The notes under the pieces were generated by a model that saw only the letters and a list, made by a program, of their open reading frames with translations, searched no databases and was not told the DNA's origin. Positions 1 through 7,000 of a stretch of DNA of 7,000 bases are shown piece by piece (positions within the stretch are counted from its first letter, which is position 1; each line of letters begins with the position of its first letter). The DNA is from Elusimicrobia bacterium RIFCSPLOWO2_01_FULL_60_11 (lineage in GTDB: Bacteria > Elusimicrobiota > Elusimicrobia > 2-02-FULL-39-32): NCBI GenBank assembly GCA_001800085.1, contig MGUS01000058.1, positions 1 through 7,000 on the forward strand. The letters run 5' to 3'. The translations under genes and the position numbers were made by a program.

Positions 1-602
1 ATTCTGTCCTGTCCGCCCGCGACGGGGAGGAGGGTCTGGAGCTGGCTAGGTCCAAGCGCCCGCAGATGATCATCTTGGACCTCATGCTCCCCAAACTGGA
101 CGGCATCGAAGTGTGCAAGCAGATCCGCCGGGACTCCCAGGTGCCCATCATCATGCTCACCGCCAAGAAAGAGGAAACGGACCGGGTCCTGGGCCTGGAG
201 CTGGGCGCGGACGACTATGTCACAAAGCCCTTCAGCGTGCGTGAGCTGTTAGCCCGGGTCAAGTCCCTCTTCCGCCGCTCCATAGAAAAGGAGTCGGGTT
301 CCAAATCCATCCAGGTGGGCAAGCTGGAGGTGGACCTGGAGCGCTACGAAGTGAAGCTAGCGGGTAAGCCCGTGGAACTTTCCTCCAAAGAATTCACTTT
401 CCTCAAAATATTGCTTTCCGCAAACGGGAAAGTCCTCTCGCGGGACCAGCTCCTGGAGTCCGTCTGGGGCTACGACCAGGCGTCCGAGATCGACACCCGC
501 ACCGTGGACCAGCATGTGGCGCGGCTGCGCGTGAAACTCGGTTCCGAATCCGCGCGCCTCGCCACCGTCAAGAACATCGGCTACAAGTTCATCCTCTCTT
601 AA
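1..602 (+). CDS. phoB: PhoB-like OmpR-family response regulator, 5' truncated
   Basis: DNA-binding response regulator, very likely the phosphate regulon activator. The frame is open from the left edge (first full codon at 3-5), so the N-terminal ~30 residues, including the acidic pocket pair, lie outside the window; an internal ATG at 66 is not the start. The visible receiver part contains the phospho-acceptor Asp (codon 78-80, in ILDLMLPKLDG), the signalling Thr (IIMLTAKK) and the conserved Lys (YVTKPF). A linker leads to a winged-helix domain covering about the last 95 residues, with ELSSKEFTFLKIL, the DNA-recognition segment TVDQHVARLRVKLG and the C-terminal hairpin IGYKF. Family membership is clear. 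The PhoB identity is inferred from the adjoining Pho boxes, porin and pst operon. No histidine kinase gene follows; a phoR partner would have to lie upstream or elsewhere. It could also be named phoP or regX3 in other naming systems. Confidence 0.85.
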   Translation, partial: SVLSARDGEEGLELARSKRPQMIILDLMLPKLDGIEVCKQIRRDSQVPIIMLTAKKEETDRVLGLELGADDYVTKPFSVRELLARVKSLFRRSIEKESGSKSIQVGKLEVDLERYEVKLAGKPVELSSKEFTFLKILLSANGKVLSRDQLLESVWGYDQASEIDTRTVDQHVARLRVKLGSESARLATVKNIGYKFILS

Positions 603-607
603 AAATC

Positions 608-636
608 CCGTCATCCGGCTGTCATCCACCTTTTAC
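608..636 (+). promoter_or_regulatory. Pho box array upstream of the porin gene
   Basis: Three 7-bp units repeat at exact 11-bp spacing: CCGTCAT (608-614), CTGTCAT (619-625) and CTTTTAC (630-636). The second is identical to the E. coli Pho half-site CTGTCAT, and 7-bp units separated by 4 bp are the established PhoB-binding geometry. A weaker fourth unit in phase, CCGCTAT, may sit at 641-647. The array begins 6 nt after the regulator stop codon and lies ~75-100 bp before the porin start. It suggests that the porin is a Pho regulon member. No good sigma70 -10 hexamer lies at the usual 10-bp distance downstream. Confidence 0.75.
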
Positions 637-669
637 CCCCCCGCTATGGGCGTGCTGTGTCCCTCCATG

Positions 670-675
670 TAAAAT
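670..675 (+). promoter_or_regulatory. Candidate -10 element of the porin promoter
   Basis: TAAAAT, five of six matches to TATAAT, lies in the only A/T-rich stretch between the Pho box array and the porin. No recognisable -35 hexamer is present, as is usual for activator-dependent promoters. The gap from the last good Pho unit (ends 636) is 33 bp, or 22 bp from the weak fourth unit, longer than the standard 10-11 bp, so the assignment is uncertain. An mRNA starting near 682 would still carry the Shine-Dalgarno at 693-700. Confidence 0.35.
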
Positions 676-710
676 GAACGCGCAAAACAATTAAGGAGGA
701 CATCACGACA

Positions 711-1916
711 ATGAAACTCAAACAAGGAATCACCGGCGCGCTCTGGCTGGCCCTCGCAATGGCCGGTTTCAGCGTGCCTCAGGCAAAAGCAGACGACACA
801 TCCGCCAACATCTCCATCGCCAAATTCGTGTCCAACGCGAAATGGGGCGGCGACATCCGCATCCGCCAGGAGAACTTCTGGAAATCGACCGCGGGACAGG
901 TGGACCGTTCCCGCCAGAGGTTCCGCCTGCGCTACGGGCTGGAATCCACTATCCAGGATATCAAAGTGGTCTTCAAGATGGCTTCGGGGACCGGCGAGCA
1001 GGTATCCACGAACCAGTCGTTCGACAACCTCTCCGGCCAGAAGGCGCTTTGGATAGATCAGGCCTACCTGGAATGGAAGGCCTTTGAATGGATGAAGCTT
1101 TCCGGCGGCCGCATGAGCAATCCTCTTTGGAGGGTCTACAGTTCCGACCTGGTCTGGGACGGGGATTTCAATCCCGAGGGCTTTGCCGAGACCTTCGAGT
1201 ACAAAGTCCATGAGAACATCACGCCTTTCGCCAACTTCATGCAGATGGTCCTGGACGAGGATTCCTCGGACACCCGCGACCAGTGGTTTTACGCCTTCCA
1301 AATAGGGGCCAAGACCAAACTCATGGAACAGCTGGGCTTGGACATCGCCGGGGCCTATTACCGCCCGACCTATGAGACCAAGAACGACTTCGGGCAGAAC
1401 GTCAACAACGAGGGCAACACGCGGGTCGGCGCGGCCCCACTCACGGTGCTCACGTCGACCTTCTCCATCGTGCACCTGACGTCCCAGATCAACGCCAAGC
1501 TCATGAGCTGGCCCCTGAAACTCCAGGCCGACTACGTGAAGAACATCGCGGACAACGGGCATCTTCCCGGCGCCATCGCCAACGACCAGGCGGGCTACCA
1601 GGTTGGAGCCATCCTGGGCAAGGCCGGTGCGGCCAAGACCTGGGAAACGGGGTATTTCTACAAATATCTCGAGGTCAACGCCACCATCGCCGACATCTCC
1701 GATTCCGACTTCGGCGACGGCGGGACCAACCGGAAGGGCCACATCTTCTGGTTCAGCTTCGCGCCCCGGGACTACCTGACGCTCACGGCCAAGTTCTTCA
1801 ACGTGGAAGTGCTCCACCCGGCCTATCAGGCCACGGCCACCGGAGGCATCACCGCCATTCCTCCCGGTGCCGACAGCATCAACCGGCTCCAGCTGGATCT
1901 GGTCTGCAAGTTCTAA
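711..1916 (+). CDS. Putative outer-membrane porin (Porin_5-like), Pho-regulated
   Basis: Predicted outer-membrane beta-barrel porin of 401 residues. Residues 1-27 form a Sec signal peptide: basic start MKLKQ, a hydrophobic core, and an AKA cleavage site before DD. The mature part has alternating amphipathic strands. It carries features I associate with the 'putative porin' family Porin_5: GGDIRIRQENF (46-56), DRSRQRFRLRYGLES (65-79), VSTNQSF (98-104), IDQAYLEWK (115-123), NPLWR...SDLVWDGDFNPEGFA (137-159) and DSDFGDGGTNRKGH (331-344). It ends in Phe, the usual final residue of BAM-assembled barrels. The ATG is preceded by a strong Shine-Dalgarno, AAGGAGGA (693-700), 10 nt upstream. The upstream Pho box and the pst operon downstream suggest uptake of phosphate or another phosphorus compound, functionally like Pseudomonas OprP/OprO, but no homology to OprP is claimed and selectivity cannot be read from sequence. 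Confidence 0.82.
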   Translation: MKLKQGITGALWLALAMAGFSVPQAKADDTSANISIAKFVSNAKWGGDIRIRQENFWKSTAGQVDRSRQRFRLRYGLESTIQDIKVVFKMASGTGEQVSTNQSFDNLSGQKALWIDQAYLEWKAFEWMKLSGGRMSNPLWRVYSSDLVWDGDFNPEGFAETFEYKVHENITPFANFMQMVLDEDSSDTRDQWFYAFQIGAKTKLMEQLGLDIAGAYYRPTYETKNDFGQNVNNEGNTRVGAAPLTVLTSTFSIVHLTSQINAKLMSWPLKLQADYVKNIADNGHLPGAIANDQAGYQVGAILGKAGAAKTWETGYFYKYLEVNATIADISDSDFGDGGTNRKGHIFWFSFAPRDYLTLTAKFFNVEVLHPAYQATATGGITAIPPGADSINRLQLDLVCKF

Positions 1917-1930
1917 AACAGGGTAAGGTT

Positions 1931-1958
1931 CCCCCTCTCCTTGTTAAAGGAGAGGGGG
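1931..1958. repeat. Perfect 12-bp inverted repeat, possible REP-like element
   Basis: The arms CCCCCTCTCCTT (1931-1942) and AAGGAGAGGGGG (1947-1958) are perfectly complementary around a 4-nt loop, GTTA. The structure starts 14 nt after the porin stop codon. A terminator role is possible, but neither strand has a T-tract next to the stem; only TTT at 1971-1973 follows. The right flank (GGGGGTGAGGTTT, 1961-1973) together with the stem resembles the C-rich palindromic intergenic repeats dispersed in many bacterial genomes. That resemblance is from memory and only one copy is in this window. It may also stabilise the 3' end of the porin mRNA. Confidence 0.6.
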
Positions 1959-1979
1959 CAGGGGGTGAGGTTTGTAGCG

Positions 1980-2019
1980 GAGTCACGCACCCTTTACCTG
2001 GTTGTCACACGGTTGTCAC
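1980..2019 (+). promoter_or_regulatory. Pho box array upstream of pstS
   Basis: Four 7-bp units lie at exact 11-bp spacing: GAGTCAC (1980-1986), CCTTTAC (1991-1997), TTGTCAC (2002-2008) and TTGTCAC (2013-2019). The last two are identical and sit within a perfect 10-bp repeat GGTTGTCACA (2000-2009 and 2011-2020). The core GTCAC/GTCAT and the period match known PhoB sites and the array before the porin. The last unit ends exactly 10 bp before a TAAAAT hexamer, the spacing seen at E. coli Pho promoters, where the activator site replaces the -35 element. The two distal units are weaker. Confidence 0.82.
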
Positions 2020-2029
2020 ATTCAACAGT

Positions 2030-2035
2030 TAAAAT
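2030..2035 (+). promoter_or_regulatory. Candidate -10 element of the pstS promoter
   Basis: TAAAAT lies 10 bp downstream of the last Pho unit, the classical position for a Pho-activated sigma70 promoter. A start about 7 nt past the hexamer would fall near 2042, which is downstream of the GGAGG at 2036-2040 and on an in-frame ATG. The -10 element and ribosome site thus compete for the same bases: either the real transcript starts further upstream, or pstS mRNA from this promoter is leaderless. Confidence 0.55.
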
Positions 2036-2050
2036 GGAGGTATGATTCAA

Positions 2051-3064
2051 ATGAAGACGATCAAACTCTTAAGCATGGCGGCGGCTCTCGCGGTATCGAC
2101 CGCGGCGGCCCGCGCGGACATGCTCATCAACGGGGCGGGGGCCACATTCCCCTACCCCATCTACTCCAAGTGGTTCGACGAGTACCACAAGATGAAGCCC
2201 GAGTTCAAGTTCAACTACCAGTCCATCGGTTCCGGCGGCGGCATCCGCCAGATCTCGGCGGGCACGGTGGACTTCGGCGCCAGCGACGGCCCCATGACCG
2301 ATTCGCAGATGGAGTCCGCCCCGGGCTATCTCTACCATATCCCCACCGTCTTGGGCGCTGTGGTCCCCACCTACAACCTTGAAGGCGCGAGCGAGACGCT
2401 CAACTTCACGCCCAAAGCCCTTGCCGGGATCTTCCTGGGTAAAATCAAGACCTGGGATGACCCTGAAATCAAGAACGCCAACCCCAACGCGAATCTTCCT
2501 CCGCAGCCCATCGTGGTGGTCCATCGCTCCGACGGTTCGGGAACGACCTATATCTGGGTGGACTATCTCTCGAAGATCAGTTCCGAATGGGCCACAAAAG
2601 TCGGAAAGGGCACTTCCGTCGCCTGGCCCGTGGGTCTGGGCGGCAAGGGGAATGAGGGCGTGGCGGGGTTTGTGAAGCAGACCCCCAACTCCATCGGCTA
2701 TGTGGAACTCATCTACGCCAAGCAGAACAAACTGTCTTACGGAAAAGTGCAGAATAAGGCCGGTAAATTCATCCTGGCCGACCTGGACTCCGTTTCCGCC
2801 GCGGCCAGGACGAAGATGCCTTCGGACTTCCGCGTCTCCATCACGAACTCACCGGACCCCGAGGCGTATCCCGCTTCCGGGTTCACCTGGCTGCTCGTCT
2901 ACAAGAAGCAGAAGGATGCCGTGAAGGGCAGGGCTCTCGTGGACTTCCTGAACTGGATGCTGGCGGACGGGCAGGGATTCGCCTCCGACCTGGGCTATGC
3001 GCCGCTTCCCAAAGAAGTGAACGCGATGGTGAAAACCGCCGTCCAGAAGATCGAGGTCAAATAA
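2051..3064 (+). CDS. pstS: Periplasmic phosphate-binding protein PstS
   Basis: High-affinity phosphate receptor of the Pst ABC transporter, 337 residues from this start. Residues 1-22 form a Sec signal peptide (basic MKTIK, Ala-rich core, cleavage after ARA); there is no lipobox Cys, so it is a soluble periplasmic form. The phosphate-contacting motifs of the family are present: GAGATFPYPIY (28-38), SIGSGGGI (58-65), the Asp of FGASDGPM (75-82), and RSDGSGTT (159-166). The length fits the family. The ATG at 2051 was chosen because GGAGG (2036-2040) is 10 nt upstream, the same spacing as at the porin gene. An in-frame ATG at 2042 would add Met-Ile-Gln and sits only 1 nt from the GGAGG, but would fit a leaderless transcript. 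It is first in the operon, with pstC starting 1 nt after its stop. Confidence 0.96.
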   Translation: MKTIKLLSMAAALAVSTAAARADMLINGAGATFPYPIYSKWFDEYHKMKPEFKFNYQSIGSGGGIRQISAGTVDFGASDGPMTDSQMESAPGYLYHIPTVLGAVVPTYNLEGASETLNFTPKALAGIFLGKIKTWDDPEIKNANPNANLPPQPIVVVHRSDGSGTTYIWVDYLSKISSEWATKVGKGTSVAWPVGLGGKGNEGVAGFVKQTPNSIGYVELIYAKQNKLSYGKVQNKAGKFILADLDSVSAAARTKMPSDFRVSITNSPDPEAYPASGFTWLLVYKKQKDAVKGRALVDFLNWMLADGQGFASDLGYAPLPKEVNAMVKTAVQKIEVK

Positions 3065-3065
3065 A

Positions 3066-3941
3066 TTGAATTCCAAAGGGTGGGGTGACGTTCTCTTCAA
3101 GAACGTCACTCTGCTCTTTTCCCTTTCCATCTTCGCGCTCACGGCCTGGATCGGCTGGGAACTTTTCAAGAACTCCCATCTTCCCATGGAGAAATTCGGG
3201 TGGAGTTTTCTCTGGGACCAGGTCTGGGACCCCGTCAAAGAAGAATACGGCGCCCTTCCCTTCATCTACGGCACCATTGTCTCCTCCCTGCTGGCCCTGG
3301 CCATCGCCGTCCCCCTCGGGTTGGGCGTGGCCATATTCCTTTATGAGCTGGCACCCCCCCGGATCGGCAATGTCATCGGGTTCCTGACCGAGCTTCTGGC
3401 CGCCATCCCGAGCGTCGTTTACGGGCTCATCGGGGTCTTTGTCCTGGTGCCCATCATGAGAAATGCGGGCGCTCCCTACGGAGTGGGGATGCTGACCGCG
3501 GGCATCATCCTCGCCGTCATGATCCTGCCCTTCATCGCCACCATCTCGCGGGAGATCTTCAAGACGGTCCCGCAGACCTTGAAGGAGTCCGCCATGTCCC
3601 TGGGGGCCACGCGCTGGGAAGTCCTGTGGATGATAACCCTTCCCTTTTCTTTTTCGGGGGTGATGGGGTCCATCTTTCTGGCCTTGGGCCGCGCGCTCGG
3701 GGAGACCATGGCGGTCACCATGGTCATCGGCAACCGCCCCGAGATCAAGTTCTCCCTTTTCGAGCCGGGCTACACCATGGCCGCCGTCATCGCCAACGAA
3801 TTCACGGAGGCGACTTCCGACCTCTATGTCCAGACGCTCATCCAGGTAGGATTGGTGCTTTTTGCCATCACCATCATCGTCAACGGCATCGCACGCTACC
3901 TCATCTATAAGGTTGCCAAGCAGGCGGAGGTGGTGGCGTGA
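3066..3941 (+). CDS. pstC: Phosphate ABC transporter permease PstC
   Basis: Inner-membrane permease that forms, with PstA, the phosphate translocation channel; 291 residues. About six membrane segments are visible (near residues 14-34, 66-92, 103-130, 141-160, 196-222 and 257-280). The cytoplasmic EAA loop that docks PstB is at 174-193: Glu174, Gly180, Ile190 and Leu-Pro 192-193 match the EAA...G...I-LP pattern. After it comes the conserved RALGETMAV (209-217). The start is a TTG 1 nt after the pstS stop, with GAGG at 3053-3056 nine nt upstream. The next in-frame Met is residue 41, which would remove the first membrane helix, so TTG is favoured. It overlaps pstA by 4 nt, implying coupled translation. 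The PstC/PstA split rests on gene order and the RALGETMAV signature. Confidence 0.94.
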   Translation: MNSKGWGDVLFKNVTLLFSLSIFALTAWIGWELFKNSHLPMEKFGWSFLWDQVWDPVKEEYGALPFIYGTIVSSLLALAIAVPLGLGVAIFLYELAPPRIGNVIGFLTELLAAIPSVVYGLIGVFVLVPIMRNAGAPYGVGMLTAGIILAVMILPFIATISREIFKTVPQTLKESAMSLGATRWEVLWMITLPFSFSGVMGSIFLALGRALGETMAVTMVIGNRPEIKFSLFEPGYTMAAVIANEFTEATSDLYVQTLIQVGLVLFAITIIVNGIARYLIYKVAKQAEVVA

Positions 3942-4816
3942 GTTCGGAAGCCCTGGCGGTTCCCGCACCGTATCAAGTCAACTTCGCCCACTACCGGCGC
4001 AGGCAGGCCGTCAACCTTGCCGCGTTCTTCCTGACCGGCGTCTGCGCGGCCGTCACCATCGGCATCCTGCTTTTTATCCTGGGTTATATCGCCTATCACG
4101 GCTTCTCGTCCCTGAACTGGGATTTCTTCACCAAACTTCCCAAGCCCGTGGGTGAATTGGGCGGGGGCATGGCCAACGCCATCGTGGGCACTTTCAAGCT
4201 CCTCGGGCTCGCGACCTTCGTGGGTGTTCCCATCGGGTTCTTGGGCGGGGTGTATCTTTCCGAATTCGGTCACAACAAAATAGGGTTCATGGTGCGCTAC
4301 GCCGCGGATATCCTGAACGGTGTCCCCTCCATCGTGATGGGCATCTTCGCCTACACGGTCGTGGTCCTCCCCATGGGCCACTTCTCGGCCCTGGCGGGCG
4401 GGTTCGCTCTGGGAGTCATGATGATTCCGATTGCGGTTCGCAGCACGGAAGAGTTCCTGAAAGTCGTTCCCCACAGCGTGCGCGAGGCCGGCTTCGCCCT
4501 GGGACTGCCGGAATGGAAAGTCATCCTCTTTATCGTCATCCCAACGGCCACTCGGGGGCTGATCACGGGAATCCTTCTGGACCTTTCCCGGGTGGCCGGA
4601 GAGACCGCGCCCCTTCTCTTCACCGCCTTCAGCAACCGTTTCTGGGCCGAGGGCTGGATGGAGCCCATCGCCTCCCTGCCCGTCATGGTCTTCACCTACG
4701 CCATCTCCCCGTATGACGACTGGCACCGCCAGTCCTGGGCCGCGGCGCTGGTGCTCATGATGATGGTGCTCGTCACCGGGCTGACGGCGCGGATTTTATT
4801 GAGAGAAAGGAATTAG
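3938..4816 (+). CDS. pstA: Phosphate ABC transporter permease PstA
   Basis: Second inner-membrane permease of the Pst complex, 292 residues, close to the usual PstA length. A short cytoplasmic N-terminus is followed by hydrophobic segments near 27-52, 77-107, 118-144, 149-168, 205-231 and 266-288. The EAA loop is at 183-202: Glu183, Ala184, Gly189, Ile199 and Pro202. It is followed by [15 protein letters not shown] (216-230), a typical PstA signature. The conserved [13 protein letters not shown] (127-139) is also present. The start is a GTG within the GTGA overlap with the pstC stop codon, supported by GGAGG at 3926-3930 seven nt upstream. pstB begins 1 nt after the stop. Confidence 0.94.
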   Translation: MSSEALAVPAPYQVNFAHYRRRQAVNLAAFFLTGVCAAVTIGILLFILGYIAYHGFSSLNWDFFTKLPKPVGELGGGMANAIVGTFKLLGLATFVGVPIGFLGGVYLSEFGHNKIGFMVRYAADILNGVPSIVMGIFAYTVVVLPMGHFSALAGGFALGVMMIPIAVRSTEEFLKVVPHSVREAGFALGLPEWKVILFIVIPTATRGLITGILLDLSRVAGETAPLLFTAFSNRFWAEGWMEPIASLPVMVFTYAISPYDDWHRQSWAAALVLMMMVLVTGLTARILLRERN

Positions 4817-4817
4817 T

Positions 4818-5570
<753 letters not shown>

Positions 5571-5574
5571 ATCC

Positions 5575-6258
5575 ATGAAAAGGCAAGTCGAAGAAGAGAT
5601 CAACCAGTTGAAAGCCAAACTCCTCCACATGGGAGGCCTGGCCGAAGAGATGATCCATTTCTCCATGAAATGCTTCATCGAGCGGGAGTCCGGTTTCGGG
5701 GAGAAGGTCTTCAAGAACGAGGAGGAGGTCAACCGCCTCCAGATCGATGTGGACGAGCTCGCCGGCAAGATCCTGGCCCTCTATCAGCCCGAGGCGTCCG
5801 ACCTGCGCACCATCATCGCCGCCATGAAGATCAACTCCGAGATCGAGCGCGTGGCCGACCAGGCCGTCAACATCACCCAGACCTGCACGCTCCACCTTTT
5901 CAAGGAGACCCCGATCAAGACCATGATGGAGATCCCCCGCATGGCGACCATCGCCCAGGAGATGATCAAGGACGCCCTGGACGCCTTCTCGCGCGGCGAC
6001 GTCGAACTGGCCCAGGCGGTGCTCAAGAAGGACGAGGAAGAGGACACTCTGAAAGCCAAGGTCTTGAGCGAGATCATAGGCCAGATCCGCAAGCGCCCCG
6101 CCCAGACCCAGCAGCTCGTGGACTTGATCCTCATCTCCCGCAACTTGGAGAAGATCGGGGACCACGCCACCAACATCGCCGAGGACGCCATCTACATGAC
6201 CATCGGGAAAGACATCCGCCATCCCAACCAGCAGGAACCCTCCTCCGTCATACCCTAG
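5575..6258 (+). CDS. phoU: Phosphate signalling regulator PhoU
   Basis: Cytoplasmic regulator that, in characterised bacteria, links Pst transporter state to the PhoR kinase and keeps the regulon off when phosphate is plentiful. The 227 residues form two repeated, all-alpha PhoU domains of three helices each. Each carries the metal-cluster-binding E..xxD motif: Glu91-Arg-Val-Ala-Asp95 with Asn99 in the first half, and Glu192-Lys-Ile-Gly-Asp196 with Asn200 in the second. The length is slightly below E. coli PhoU (~240). Its ATG is 4 nt after the pstB stop, and only a weak GGGTGA precedes it, so translation is probably coupled to pstB. It closes the pst operon. No T-tract terminator is visible between it and carA. 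Confidence 0.95.
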   Translation: MKRQVEEEINQLKAKLLHMGGLAEEMIHFSMKCFIERESGFGEKVFKNEEEVNRLQIDVDELAGKILALYQPEASDLRTIIAAMKINSEIERVADQAVNITQTCTLHLFKETPIKTMMEIPRMATIAQEMIKDALDAFSRGDVELAQAVLKKDEEEDTLKAKVLSEIIGQIRKRPAQTQQLVDLILISRNLEKIGDHATNIAEDAIYMTIGKDIRHPNQQEPSSVIP

Positions 6259-6272
6259 CCCAAAAAATTTAG

Positions 6273-6278
6273 TAAAAT
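6273..6278 (+). promoter_or_regulatory. Candidate -10 element of carA, possibly leaderless
   Basis: TAAAAT sits in the A/T-rich 29-bp gap after phoU, 9 nt before the carA ATG. A start ~7 nt beyond the hexamer would fall near 6285, giving a 5' leader of only a few nt. No -35-like hexamer is evident at 16-18 bp upstream and no Shine-Dalgarno precedes the ATG. The same hexamer occurs before pstS and the porin gene. This is a motif match only; carA could instead be read through from the pst operon. Confidence 0.45.
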
Positions 6279-6287
6279 AGTCAAAAT

Positions 6288-7000
6288 ATGCCAAAGTCCA
6301 AGGCCGTCCTGGCCCTTGAATCGGGGGACATCTTTACCGGCGCATCCTTCGGTTTCAAAGGAGAGCGCCTGGGCGAGGTCGTCTTCAACACTTCCATGAC
6401 CGGGTACCAGGAGATCCTGACCGACCCCTCCTATAAGGGCCAGATCGTCGTCATGACCGAGCCCCATATCGGGAACGTCGGCGTCAATTCCGAGGACCAG
6501 GAATCGCGCCAGATATTCTGCGATGGACTTGTGGTGAGGGAAGCGAGTCCCCTGGCCAGCAGCTGGCGCGCCCGCGAGGACCTCTCCTCCCTGCTCATTT
6601 CACGGCGCATCCCGGCTCTCACCGGCGTCGACACCCGCCGCTTGACCCGCATTCTGCGCGAGACCGGCGTGATGCGGGGCATCATCTCCGCGGTGGATTT
6701 CAATCCCAAGAATCTGCTCAAAAAAGTCAAGAATTCTCCCGAGATGACAGGACAGGACCTGGTCAAGCAGGTCACATGCCAGAAGGGCTATGCCTGGAAC
6801 CAGGGAGAATGGAAACTCTCCGCCAACGGCTCCAAGTCCGCCGGCGCGTCCTATCATGTCGTCGCCATGGATTTCGGCATCAAGCACAATATCCTGAGGT
6901 GCCTCTCGAGCCGGGGCTGCAAAGTCACGGTGGTGCCTTCCAAGACGAGCGCCGACGATATCTTGAAGATGAACCCGGACGGTGTTTTCCTCTCCAACGG
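6288..7000 (+). CDS. carA: Carbamoyl-phosphate synthase small (glutaminase) chain CarA, 3' truncated
   Basis: Small subunit of carbamoyl-phosphate synthetase, which releases ammonia from glutamine for the large subunit CarB, feeding arginine and pyrimidine synthesis in the cytoplasm. The window holds the first 237 codons, open at the right edge. The N-terminal CarA domain is clear: [11 protein letters not shown] (8-18), the hallmark [20 protein letters not shown] (29-48), [28 protein letters not shown], and then the start of the class I glutamine amidotransferase domain at [14 protein letters not shown]. The sequence stops at DGVFLSNG, just before the expected GPGDP; the catalytic Cys and His-Glu lie beyond the window. 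The start is the ATG at 6288, preceded by A/T-rich DNA with no Shine-Dalgarno. It is 29 nt past phoU on the same strand, but has no known functional link to phosphate uptake. Confidence 0.94.
   Translation, partial: MPKSKAVLALESGDIFTGASFGFKGERLGEVVFNTSMTGYQEILTDPSYKGQIVVMTEPHIGNVGVNSEDQESRQIFCDGLVVREASPLASSWRAREDLSSLLISRRIPALTGVDTRRLTRILRETGVMRGIISAVDFNPKNLLKKVKNSPEMTGQDLVKQVTCQKGYAWNQGEWKLSANGSKSAGASYHVVAMDFGIKHNILRCLSSRGCKVTVVPSKTSADDILKMNPDGVFLSN

Noticed and set aside
633..1817. 394-residue open frame antisense to the porin gene
   Set aside because: It is an antisense shadow caused by G/C-biased third positions. Its translation is rich in Gly, Val, His and Asp with no recognisable domain, and the opposite strand holds a well-supported signal-peptide porin.
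1931..1958. Intrinsic terminator for the porin gene
   Set aside because: The stem is strong but no T-tract follows on either strand, so I recorded it as an inverted repeat rather than a terminator.
3057..4726. Long minus-strand open frames across pstC and pstA
   Set aside because: The translations are low-complexity (Gly/Asp/His-rich), are not preceded by ribosome sites, and lie exactly opposite conserved pst genes.
6259..6287. Terminator or PyrR/arginine-type leader control before carA
   Set aside because: The gap is only 29 bp, with no hairpin, no leader peptide and no room for an attenuator.

Overview
The window is a phosphate-starvation (Pho) locus on the + strand of a GC-rich Gram-negative bacterium. 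A Gram-negative envelope is implied by the signal-peptide-bearing outer-membrane beta-barrel protein ending in Phe. Codon third positions are mostly G/C, and long antisense open frames are shadows of that bias. The sequence alone does not fix the phylum. A Porin_5-type porin beside pst genes, and carA following phoU, would suit an uncultured lineage such as Elusimicrobiota, Omnitrophota or a deltaproteobacterial relative, but this is a guess.

Layout: (1) 1-602, the 3' part of an OmpR/PhoB-family response regulator, with its first ~30 residues outside the window. (2) 603-710, an intergenic region with 11-bp-periodic Pho-box repeats and a strong Shine-Dalgarno. (3) 711-1916, a putative Porin_5-family porin. 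(4) 1917-2050, an intergenic region with a perfect 12-bp-stem hairpin lacking a T-tract, then a four-unit Pho-box array, a TAAAAT -10 candidate and a Shine-Dalgarno. (5) 2051-6258, a tightly packed pstS-pstC-pstA-pstB-phoU operon with 1-nt gaps, a 4-nt overlap and three non-ATG starts in a row. (6) 6288-7000, the 5' part of carA (carbamoyl-phosphate synthase small chain), with a TAAAAT -10 candidate only 9 nt before its ATG and no visible Shine-Dalgarno.

How it works together: at low phosphate the phosphorylated PhoB-like regulator should bind the two Pho-box arrays. This would induce a porin that may bring phosphate or other anions across the outer membrane, and the PstSCAB ABC transporter. 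PstS captures phosphate in the periplasm, PstC/PstA form the inner-membrane channel, PstB hydrolyses ATP, and PhoU couples transporter state to the sensor kinase. No PhoR-type kinase gene lies between the regulator and the porin, so it is upstream of the window or elsewhere. carA belongs to arginine/pyrimidine synthesis and probably starts a separate transcription unit.

I see no new defence, mobile or otherwise undescribed system here. The points worth a second look are regulatory: the phased Pho boxes that tie the porin to the pst operon, the crowded pstS promoter/start region, the possible leaderless carA start, and the hairpin element.
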